Shown here in pieces: positions 33,638 to 40,674 of a stretch of 48,727 nt of DNA. How positions within the stretch are numbered: position 1 is the first letter of the stretch; each line of letters opens with the position of its first letter. Location: NCBI GenBank assembly GCA_964547995.1, contig CAZJRB010000048.1, positions 1 through 48,727 on the forward strand, written 5' to 3'. The DNA comes from CAZJRB01 sp964547995 (GTDB taxonomy: Bacteria; Planctomycetota; Planctomycetia; Pirellulales; Thermoguttaceae). The notes beneath the pieces were generated by a model. That model ran no database searches. It worked only from the letters and a program-made list of their open reading frames with translations, and had not been told where the DNA came from. A program made the translations under genes and the position numbers.

Positions 33638-33817
33638 TCAAGAGGCATGTTGGCTCTTGCTCTTGTGCAAAAAGTAAAAGCAACCGGCCAACAGCAGACC
33701 TGCTCCTGTCACGGACATGAAATAGCACAGCCCAAGGAAAAAGTCGAATTTCAAGACGTCTGGTCTGGCGAGATCACCGTAGAGCATCACGGCGATTGTC
33801 CCCGTGTATCCCTGTCC
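33638..33817 (-). pseudogene. C-terminal remnant of a membrane protein cut by IS110 copy B
   Basis: On the minus strand the frame reads GYTGTIAVMLYGDLARPDVL, then FFLGLCYFMSVTGAGLLLAG and a TGA at 33638-33640. Two hydrophobic stretches suggest the end of an inner-membrane protein. The frame is good up to base 33817, where the IS110 left end begins, and it meets a stop just inside the element, so the rest of the gene has been displaced or deleted. No family recognised. Confidence 0.6.
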
Positions 33818-34151
33818 CTTGTATGGTGATTTCTAACCCTATACCCAATCCACTGCAGTCGTGGCAGACTGGGGGGTTGTGGAGTCGCGAGGAGCGGTAT
33901 CCTGTCCCTGGGGCCTGGACCTCTTTTGGGAGATTTCGCCCTCCGACCTTTGGTTTGAGGAATTGGTACATCATGCGGCTTGACCGCTTATCACAAGGAC
34001 CTCCTGTACCAAAGGATACGCGGGGGAGTCTCGCGGCTGCGTACTTCGAATTAGTGCGTTTACATGCAGCACCGATGGGGAGGATATAATGTCCAAGAAA
34101 CAAACGACACCGATTTTGCACCTGGGTGTGGGAATTGATACGGCTCGCTAT
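33818..34151 (+). mobile_element. 5'-only remnant of an IS110-family element (copy B)
   Basis: Starts CTTGTATG (33818-33825) like copy A, carries the 248-base leader, and ends after about 21 codons of the recombinase (GVGIDTARY). The left flank is a disrupted membrane gene; the right flank is a CHC2 zinc-finger gene fragment. No right end. Confidence 0.72.
33841..34088 (+). ncRNA. Candidate IS110 bridge RNA / structured leader (copy B)
   Basis: Same length (248) and same conserved blocks as 10191-10438. The variable loop contains CCTGTCCCT at 33901-33909, identical to CCTGTCCCT at 33811-33819, the sequence crossing the element's left junction (CT at 33818-33819 being the likely core). In IS110 bridge RNAs the left target guide has the sequence of the left target plus core, so this is the expected relation. 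ACAAGG (33993-33998) is conserved with copy A and could be the donor guide. Confidence 0.6.
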
Positions 34152-34184
34152 ATCGTTTTGTGCAAACGCTGCACCTGCCCATGA
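34089..34184 (+). pseudogene. Severely truncated IS110 transposase
   Basis: ATG at 34089 with GGGGAGG about 8 bases upstream. Reads MSKKQTTPILHLGVGIDTAR, the start of the DEDD domain, then leaves the family after RY and stops at 34182-34184 (31 codons). Non-functional. Confidence 0.7.
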
Positions 34185-34671
34185 CCGTTTCGGTTTGGGC
34201 CTGGAGCCGGTCATCCACCGCCAGCGCGACCGAAAACTGGAAGAGGCTCGCGAGATCCGACGCAGGCGCCGTCAGGCCGCTCGCGAGGATCGCAACGACG
34301 CTGCCCCCACTGAGCGTGTGACGGCCTCAGGCGGCCTTGACTTCGGCACACTTCGCCGGAGTGTCTCGATGGAGGAAGTGCTGAAACACCTCGGCTACTT
34401 TGATGGTCTGCGCGGCACCGGCCCCCAACGCCGCGGCCCCTGTCCACTGCACGACTCGCGCACAGAGCGTCACCGAAGTTTCTCGGTGAACCTGAGCAAG
34501 GGCGTCTTCCGCTGCTTCCATCCGCCGTGCCAGGCTTCCGGCAACACGTTGGATCTCTGGGCCGCCTATCATCGGCTGCCCATTGCCGAAGCAGCCCGCC
34601 AACTGGCGGAAACCTTCACCCCCCACTTGACACCCACGGCAAAATCGGTAACAGAGAAGAGGAACCCGTAA
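34126..34671 (+). pseudogene. CHC2 zinc-finger (primase-type) protein, 5' part replaced by the IS110 remnant
   Basis: The frame from a GTG at 34126 first crosses IS110 sequence in another frame and then becomes real coding from about residue 12 (HDRFGLGLEP). A basic helix follows (RKLEEAREIRRRRRQAARED), then a CHC2-type zinc finger: GPCPLHDSR and FRCFHPPCQASGNTLDLW (C-x2-H ... C-x4-C), with the trailing helix EAARQLAETF. CHC2 fingers are the DNA-binding part of DnaG primases and also occur alone near mobile elements in planctomycetes. The original start is lost, so a functional product is doubtful, though the zinc-finger part is intact. Confidence 0.6.
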
Positions 34672-34803
34672 TTCCCACCCATCAACCCGCTAACTCAAAA
34701 CACCCGGCTTTCCAATTCACGTTGAACCAAGACAGTGGCGACTTCGCAGAATCGTCCAACTCGACTGCAAGCATTGGATCCCGAATGATAGGATTGCCGG
34801 TGT

Positions 34804-34917
34804 CTAGCTTCCTTTGTTTCGCCCGGTCGAAGAGGGTAGTAGAGTTGCTTCCCCCTTGTATTTTTTCTTCCACCTCTTTGATCCGGCGATCCACGTCAGC
34901 TTGTAATTGCGAGGCAT
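34804..34917 (-). pseudogene. Short integrase-N-terminus-like scrap
   Basis: 37 codons from the ATG at 34917, AAAGG about 9 bases upstream: MPRNYKLTWIAGSKRWKKKY followed by KGEATLLPSS and a TAG. The start resembles the arm-binding N-terminus of planctomycete tyrosine recombinases; the catalytic part is missing. The rest of the 34672-35071 interval shows nothing else. Confidence 0.35.
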
Positions 34918-35071
34918 GGCGATACCTTTACAGTAATGGACAACCGCCAGCACCAAAAGACGAGCCAGCTTGAAACCCTATTTTGAAACCTTTTTCCGTT
35001 AAGATGGGTAATTTGGTGTCCGAAAATATCAAAAACCTACTTGCTATAGCGAATTACAATAGGAGCGTATC

Positions 35072-35812
35072 ATGGATCACTACGTGCGGGACAAAGTCGT
35101 CGTCGTCACCGGCGGCAGCTCGGGGTTCGGGCTCGAAGCCGCCCGAATGCTCCTCGAAATGGGCGCCAAGGTCGTTATTACCGGTCGAAACCCCGAACGG
35201 CTGGCCAGCGCCGAAAAAAACCTCCATAGCGAAAATCTGCTGGCCGTCCGGGCCGACGCGTGCAGCACCGACGACTGGCGGGCAATGATCGGCGAGGTCC
35301 TCGACCGCTTCGGCCGGATCGACGTGCTGGTCAATAACCACGGCGCCGGCATCAAGATCGCAAACGTCGAGGATATGGAGGACGAAGACATCCAGGCCGT
35401 GATCGACGTGAACATAACGTCGGTCATCAAGGGCTGCCGCGAGATCGTCCGTGTGATGAAGAACCAGGGCAGCGGCCATATCGTCAACGTTTCGAGCGGC
35501 TGTGCCCATCACGGGTGGCCGAGCTTTGCCGTCTACACGGCCGCCAAGGCCGGCATGGTCGTCTACACGCGGTGCCTGCACCTCGAGATGGCCGAGTGGG
35601 GCGGCAAGGCCACCAATTTCATCCCCGGCGCCGCGAGAACCGGCTTCTGCGAAGCGGCCGGCCTCGACGACAGTTGGCTGGAGGGCTACCCCGGCCCGGC
35701 CGAGTTCGCCCGGACCCTGGTCCACTGCGTCGACGTGCCCGACAATTCCTTCATCGAGGAAGTCAGCATCTGGGGCACCAAGCAAGTCAAGGAGGCACTG
35801 AACCCGTTTTGA
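35072..35812 (+). CDS. Short-chain dehydrogenase/reductase (SDR)
   Basis: 246 aa, ATG at 35072 with AGGAG 7 bases upstream. Classical SDR: TGGSSGFG nucleotide loop near residue 13, NNHG where most have NNAG, catalytic Ser in VNVSSG and YTAAK. The Arg after the second strand (ITGRNPERL) points to NADP(H). It oxidises or reduces a hydroxyl/keto group of an unknown small molecule in the cytoplasm. The C-terminal IPGAARTGFCEAAGL replaces the common PG-x-TxM. It stands alone; a REPIN-like element follows. Confidence 0.9.
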   Translation: MDHYVRDKVVVVTGGSSGFGLEAARMLLEMGAKVVITGRNPERLASAEKNLHSENLLAVRADACSTDDWRAMIGEVLDRFGRIDVLVNNHGAGIKIANVEDMEDEDIQAVIDVNITSVIKGCREIVRVMKNQGSGHIVNVSSGCAHHGWPSFAVYTAAKAGMVVYTRCLHLEMAEWGGKATNFIPGAARTGFCEAAGLDDSWLEGYPGPAEFARTLVHCVDVPDNSFIEEVSIWGTKQVKEALNPF

Positions 35813-35881
35813 CGACGTGTGGCCGGGGCATGGCGAAGGAATTGCTCAAAAACAATTTCGACAAGTACGGATGCCGCACGG

Positions 35882-35967
35882 CATAAAGCCGCGACCGTTG
35901 GTCGCGCCGAGCGATGCTCGGAACGGCTCTTGGTAACGCGGGGCGCGACCAACGGTCGCGGCTTTAT
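35882..35967. repeat. REPIN-like element 1 (two inverted palindromic arms)
   Basis: A 26-base arm (35882-35907) and its exact reverse complement (35942-35967) flank a 34-base centre. Each arm is itself palindromic around GCGACC-G/A-GGTCGC. The outer ends are ATAAAGCC and GGCTTTAT. The same end sequence occurs in the element at 45402-45517. Confidence 0.8.
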
Positions 35968-36084
35968 AGGCCCAATTCCCGAACTTGTTTTTGGGCGACT
36001 CTGAAGCGGTACGCCAGTTTGCAACGCACCGGGGTGCCGCTTCGCTATGCCCCGGCCACCCTGTCGTGGCTTTGCAGCACGAGA

Positions 36085-36540
36085 TTACGTTTCCTTGCGC
36101 TGCAATAGATTTTGCACCAAGGCCGCCGCCTCGGCCGCGGCGCCGGGGCTCTGGCTCTCGCGGGGACCGGCGACGTTGAGGATCTCGATCTTGTTCGATT
36201 GGAGCCAACCGGCCGCCTCTTCGGGTGGTATGGGGTTGTCGAGATCGACGACCAGGTGCGGTTTGCCGTGCTGCCCGGCCAGCCGGAGCGTCAGGGCGGT
36301 TCCGCCGGTGGGGGTTCCGTGGCAGAGGATCAGCGTTGCGTCCGAGTCGAGCACGTTCTGCTCCGTCCGGACGTGATATTCGGGCGATTCGGTCTCGCGT
36401 AGTTGATAACGAGGCGGGATTTGCCCGTCTTCCGCCAGGCGCCCCCGCGGGCACCAGCCGCCGTGCGGGACGTTCATGTCGATTGCCGCGTCCAGGGCGC
36501 CGCGGTCGACGCCCGTTTGACCGCCGGAGATGATTTTCAT
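36085..36540 (-). CDS. Putative molybdenum-carrier / SLOG-like Rossmann protein
   Basis: 151 aa from the ATG at 36540 (MKIISGGQTGVDRGALDAAI); the open frame upstream is antisense to the peptidase gene. The GGQTGVDRGAL loop, GGWCPRGRLAEDG, RTEQNVLDSDATLIL and GGTALTLRLAGQHGKP match the molybdenum-carrier (YpsA-like, SLOG superfamily) proteins. These bind nucleotides or Mo cofactor; the precise role is uncertain. There is no good ribosome site. It diverges from the M32 gene. Confidence 0.82.
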   Translation of the reverse strand: MKIISGGQTGVDRGALDAAIDMNVPHGGWCPRGRLAEDGQIPPRYQLRETESPEYHVRTEQNVLDSDATLILCHGTPTGGTALTLRLAGQHGKPHLVVDLDNPIPPEEAAGWLQSNKIEILNVAGPRESQSPGAAAEAAALVQNLLQRKET

Positions 36541-36675
36541 GGAGGAGTTGGTGGTGGTGGGTGAGTGGTGGAGGGGGTGGCGGTGTGTCGGGGTTTTGTT
36601 AGGATGGATTTTCGTGGAAAAGTGTTTGCGGCACAAGGCCCGGCTGTTGGATGGTTTGTGAGAGGAGGTGTGCGG

Positions 36676-38202
36676 ATGGCGAATGGTTTGAAGCGGCTTT
36701 ATGAGGAAGTTTGCAGATATGCCGTTGAGACTTCGCGGTGGGGGTCGATTGCCTCCGTGTTGCACTGGGACGAGCGGACGATGATGCCGCCGGCCGGGGG
36801 CGAAAACCGGGCCGAGCAGATCACGCTCGTCGCCGGATTCTGCCACAAGCGATGGGTCGATCCGAAGTTCGTCGAGCAGGTTGGGGAATTGGCCGAAAGC
36901 CCGTTGATCGACGAGCCGCAGAGCGACGCCGCGGTGAACATCCGCCGCCTGAAACGCGACGTCGACAAAAGAACGAAGCTGCCGCAGGCGCTCGTCGAGG
37001 AACTGACACGAACCGCCGTGCTGGGCCAGCAGGTCTGGGAAAAGGCCCGGGCGGAGAACGATTTCGCCGCGTTTAGGCCGATCTTGGAGAAGACGATCGG
37101 GCTGAAACGCCAAGAGGCCGAGGCGCTCGGCTACCCGCAATGCCCTTACGACGCCTTGTTGGACGAGTACGAGCCCGAGATGCTCACGGCCGACGCGGCC
37201 AAGGTCCTGGCCGGGTTGCGGGAACAGCTCGTGCCGCTGGTCGGTGCGATTCGCGAGAGCGGCCGGCAGCCGGACGTTTCCATCCTTACCCGAAAGTTTC
37301 CGATCGATCGCCAGGAGTCGTTCGGGCGGAAGGCCGCCGCGGCGATCGGGTTCGACTTCAATCGCGGCCGGCTCGACGTGACCGCCCATCCGTTCTGCAC
37401 CGGGCTCGGGCCGAACGATTGCCGCATCCTCACGCGATACGACGAGGGCTATTTCAACGGGGCGTTTTTCGGCATCCTGCACGAGTCGGGCCACGGCATC
37501 TACGACCAGGGGTTGCCGAGAGAGCACTACGGCCTGCCGCTCGGCGAGGCGGTCTCGCTGGGGATCCACGAATCGCAATCCCGGCTTTGGGAAAACCTGG
37601 TCGGGCGGAGCCGGGCGTTCTGGGAGTATTTTTATCCGGACGCCCGGGAACACTTCCCCGATGCGCTGGGCGACGTGCCGCTCGATGATTTCTATTTCGC
37701 GATCAACGACGTGCGGCCGTCACTGGTCCGCGTCGAGGCCGACGAGGCCACCTACAACCTGCATATCCTCGTCCGGTTCGAGCTGGAGCAGGCCCTGTTG
37801 GACGGCGACCTGCCCGTGGCCGACCTGCCGGGGGCGTGGAACGAGAAATACCGCAAGTATCTCGGTGTCGCACCGTCCGGCGACGCCGACGGCGTATTGC
37901 AGGACGTCCACTGGAGCGGCGGGGCGGTCGGCTACTTCCCCACCTACACGCTCGGGAACCTCAACGCCTCGCAACTCTTCGCGAAGGCGCAGCAGGACCT
38001 CGGCAACCTCGACGACCAGTTCGCCCGGGGCGAGTTCCTACCCTTGCGCCAGTGGCTCGGCGAGAAAATCCACTGGCAAGGCCGGCGGTGGTCGGCCGCC
38101 GAGCTGGTCGAGCGGGTCACCGGAAAGCCGCTCGGGCCGGAGCCGCTGATGGAGCACCTGCGGGCGAAGCTGGGGCCGCTTTACGGGATAACTCATGGAT
38201 AG
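36676..38202 (+). CDS. Carboxypeptidase, family M32 (Taq-type)
   Basis: 508 aa from the ATG at 36676 (MANGLKRLYEEV), GGAGGTG about 6 bases upstream; a longer frame from 36565 lacks both. The zinc motif is HESGHGIYDQG, with the third ligand in LGIHESQSRLWEN, and the family signatures VLHWDERTMMPPAGG, YDALLDEYEPE, LTRYDEGYFN and GYFPTYTLGNLNA are all present. Length is that of the family (about 500). It removes C-terminal residues from peptides in the cytoplasm using Zn2+. Confidence 0.95.
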   Translation: MANGLKRLYEEVCRYAVETSRWGSIASVLHWDERTMMPPAGGENRAEQITLVAGFCHKRWVDPKFVEQVGELAESPLIDEPQSDAAVNIRRLKRDVDKRTKLPQALVEELTRTAVLGQQVWEKARAENDFAAFRPILEKTIGLKRQEAEALGYPQCPYDALLDEYEPEMLTADAAKVLAGLREQLVPLVGAIRESGRQPDVSILTRKFPIDRQESFGRKAAAAIGFDFNRGRLDVTAHPFCTGLGPNDCRILTRYDEGYFNGAFFGILHESGHGIYDQGLPREHYGLPLGEAVSLGIHESQSRLWENLVGRSRAFWEYFYPDAREHFPDALGDVPLDDFYFAINDVRPSLVRVEADEATYNLHILVRFELEQALLDGDLPVADLPGAWNEKYRKYLGVAPSGDADGVLQDVHWSGGAVGYFPTYTLGNLNASQLFAKAQQDLGNLDDQFARGEFLPLRQWLGEKIHWQGRRWSAAELVERVTGKPLGPEPLMEHLRAKLGPLYGITHG

Positions 38203-38243
38203 AAAACGGCAAAGTCAGCCAAGCCCGTGAACGAGGCATTGCC

Positions 38244-39092
38244 ATGCAAATAATTCGATCGAATGATGAGTCGGGAAATCTGATTTCTGGGGCGTTCTTC
38301 ATATTTGAGATCCCTTTCGATATCTCTCTGGACAACCCGAAGGACGACTGGGTTGTCAATGTTCCAGACGCAGAGTATCCCTACAGCGGTCACATGTACG
38401 CTGAAGTCCTGTACGACTACCACAACGAATACGATTGCCCGATAGACAAGCGTCACGTAACCGATTCGGTAATCAAGAAAGAGGGCATGACCGTCGACTT
38501 GTTCGGGACGACAACACCGCCCTGCAGCTTCGTATGCGATCTGTTTGGCATAGTGGTTGTTATTAACAAGATGTTCCGCGAGCATCTCCACAACAGCGGT
38601 CTGACCGGATTCTCCACGTTTCCACTGCCCGTCGGATGCAATCAGTCTCAAGTGCCGGACCCGGAGTTGTTCGTTCTCAGTTTCGATGGGAGTGAATGCG
38701 TTCGCGAGCCCACGATGCATATTCCTGATCCGAATGTATGCCCGTTTTGCGGGTGGGGGCCCCTGATATGTCCGGGATGCCAGAACATAACAGTGGAGTG
38801 CAGCCAATGTAAGAAGAAGATTGTTGTAACGGAACACGAGCATGGCGGGGCCAATGACCCGCGGTTTGTAGCGATTGCGGTTTCAGATCAGAGCATGATA
38901 CTCGAAGGTCACAAATGGGATGGTAACGATTTCATAACTGGTCCGGATCAAGGCTTTGTGACGAGGCGCGCCGTGGAATGGTTGTTGAGCACTGACGCAG
39001 CACCTTTTCTGGCTAAGCCATGTCGTGTCAACGTTGCCAAGTGTGATGACGCCAAACTGGCTCAGATTGAAGCAGCGTGCGGGTGCCCATGA
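38244..39092 (+). CDS. Unknown protein with a central double zinc-ribbon
   Basis: 282 aa, ATG at 38244, GAGG about 8 bases upstream. Residues about 1-155 form an unrecognised domain (SGAFFIFEIPFDISLDNP). Then come CPFCGWGPLICPGC and ECSQCKKKI, five Cys in CxxC-type pairs that fit zinc ribbons, and a C-terminal region ending IEAACGCP. No signal peptide. It begins 41 bases after the M32 stop, so it may be co-transcribed. Function unknown. Confidence 0.7.
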   Translation: MQIIRSNDESGNLISGAFFIFEIPFDISLDNPKDDWVVNVPDAEYPYSGHMYAEVLYDYHNEYDCPIDKRHVTDSVIKKEGMTVDLFGTTTPPCSFVCDLFGIVVVINKMFREHLHNSGLTGFSTFPLPVGCNQSQVPDPELFVLSFDGSECVREPTMHIPDPNVCPFCGWGPLICPGCQNITVECSQCKKKIVVTEHEHGGANDPRFVAIAVSDQSMILEGHKWDGNDFITGPDQGFVTRRAVEWLLSTDAAPFLAKPCRVNVAKCDDAKLAQIEAACGCP

Positions 39093-39144
39093 TCGAGAGT
39101 GTGCCCACCACTTCGTCAGAGGCAGTGTTGACATGGCATACCTT

Positions 39145-39396
39145 TCATTTGTTCAAGCCGAGTTGCCGTTTTAGTTGGTCGAGCGGGACGGTTTCGGTTT
39201 GTTTTGCTCGCTCGTCGAGCAGCGCCATCAGCTTGGCGTTTTGGCGGGTGCAGGCAATCTCCTCGTCGAACTCATCGACAACGCTGACCATGAACTCGGT
39301 GCCGTCAGGGGCCCGCACCAGGATGTCCTCGTCGCGGGCCTGCTCCAAGAGTGCGTTTGCGTCGGATGCCTGTGGAGGGATGGTAACGGTCTTCAC
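39145..39396 (-). CDS. Antitoxin-like small protein without a partner toxin
   Basis: 83 aa from the GTG at 39396 (MKTVTIPPQASDANALLEQA), with GAGGAG 8 bases upstream. EDILVRAPDGTEFMVSVVDE and ARQTEQLKRQLGLNK-like ends match a family seen in cyanobacteria and planctomycetes as lone or antitoxin-like proteins (here QNAKLMALLDER, LDQLKRQLGLN). There is no toxin frame on either side, so a toxin-antitoxin role is not supported here. Confidence 0.65.
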   Translation of the reverse strand: MKTVTIPPQASDANALLEQARDEDILVRAPDGTEFMVSVVDEFDEEIACTRQNAKLMALLDERAKQTETVPLDQLKRQLGLNK

Positions 39397-39452
39397 AGCT
39401 CGCACTCCTCGCCATGGACGAATAGCTTGCTACCTTGTTTGTACCCGATTGC

Positions 39453-40538
39453 CTACTTTCCGAACATCTCGGTGTAGTAGGTTCCTGCCCGGCCGATGCC
39501 GACACGGGTGTAGGGTCCGAGCATGTTCTTCTGGTGCGGGGGGCTGTGGAACCATGCCTCGTTGGCGGCGTGGCCGTCGGTCACACCGCGGTAGATGTTC
39601 TCGGCGTTGGCCTTGGTGCCGGCCAGCGCCGCGCGGTCCCAGGGCGACGACTTGCCACGGACGGGAGAATCATGGCCGAAGAACGCGAGCCGCTTCATGT
39701 CTTGGGAATGTCCGCGGGCGGCGGCGGCGAGCTTCAGGTCGATCACGACGGGCGGGAGCCCCAGGAGCATCCGCGTGAGGTTCAGCGCGGCGATGGCGCG
39801 GGCCTCTTCCGCTTCGACCTGCCCGGCCAGTTTGGCGTTGGCTGCCAGGACGGCGCGGGTTTGAGCGGGCATGGGGGCGGCCATTCCGACGGCCAGCTCC
39901 TCTTCGCCTTGCAGGTACTTCTCGAAGTTGGGCGGTTCCCTGGTCCGCTCGTTGTTGTCGGCAGCGGTTTTGAAGAGGTACACGCCGCACTGTTCCCATA
40001 GCTTGCCCAACTGCGTGATGCGGTCCCGCTCGGCCTGAAGCTTCTTCGACCGGGCGAGCACCGCATTGCGGTCGACGAGGATGATCTGGGCGAGCCGCTG
40101 CATGGCCGGGTCGGCCACGGCGACGATGTTTTCCTTGGTGAAGTTGGCGCCGCCTTGCAGGCCGAGGACCTGCTGGCGGAGCTTAGCCACTTCGGCCACG
40201 TTTGCCTTGGTGGCTTGCTTTGCCGTGGCGGTTTTTGCCTGGGCGGTGAACTGATTGCAGTATCGTTTCAACTGGGGCCGCATTTCCTTTTCGATGACCC
40301 CGGCGAGGGCCTCGACCAGCGGCCGGCCGTGCTTCGTCGCTTCCCGGACCAGTTGCTGCCGGCGAGGCAGATCCTTCCTTGCCGCGCGGAATGCGGCGAC
40401 CCATTTGTTGATGCCGGCCTGCTGCTGGCGGGTGGGCCGGGCAGGCGGGGCGGCTCGTTGTTGGGCACATGCGACGGCGGCCACGCCGCCGAGGATAACG
40501 GCCGTCATCAAAGCGAGTCGAAGTTCACGTCGTTTCAT
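39453..40538 (-). CDS. Secreted CAP (SCP-like) domain protein
   Basis: 361 aa from the ATG at 40538 (MKRRELRLALMTAVIL). Signal peptide about 1-25, then a long Ala/Gln/Arg-rich helical region. The C-terminal ~120 residues are a CAP domain: AAAARGHSQDMKRLAFFGHDS, NAENIYRG, WFHSPPHQKNMLGPYTRVGIG. The His and Glu residues of the CAP cavity (H-S-Q-D, E-N, S-P-P-H) are present. CAP proteins act outside the cytoplasm; activities are diverse and not predictable. Confidence 0.88.
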   Translation of the reverse strand: MKRRELRLALMTAVILGGVAAVACAQQRAAPPARPTRQQQAGINKWVAAFRAARKDLPRRQQLVREATKHGRPLVEALAGVIEKEMRPQLKRYCNQFTAQAKTATAKQATKANVAEVAKLRQQVLGLQGGANFTKENIVAVADPAMQRLAQIILVDRNAVLARSKKLQAERDRITQLGKLWEQCGVYLFKTAADNNERTREPPNFEKYLQGEEELAVGMAAPMPAQTRAVLAANAKLAGQVEAEEARAIAALNLTRMLLGLPPVVIDLKLAAAARGHSQDMKRLAFFGHDSPVRGKSSPWDRAALAGTKANAENIYRGVTDGHAANEAWFHSPPHQKNMLGPYTRVGIGRAGTYYTEMFGK

Positions 40539-40674
40539 GGGTGCTTTCCGGTGTCGAGTGTGGTATCGCTCCAACATCGGCCGCAGGAAGTCTGCGTTTC
40601 GCTGATAACTCTATTGTAGGTAATGCTTCGTCAGGTCGAAACCCCCGAACGGAAATGGGGTGTTTTCGGATTAC

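Noticed and set aside
36541..37653. Upstream extension of the minus-strand molybdenum-carrier-like gene
   Set aside because: This part is antisense to the M32 peptidase; the real N-terminus with the GGQTGVDRG loop starts at 36540.
39145..39396. Toxin-antitoxin pair
   Set aside because: No toxin-like frame adjoins the antitoxin-like gene.
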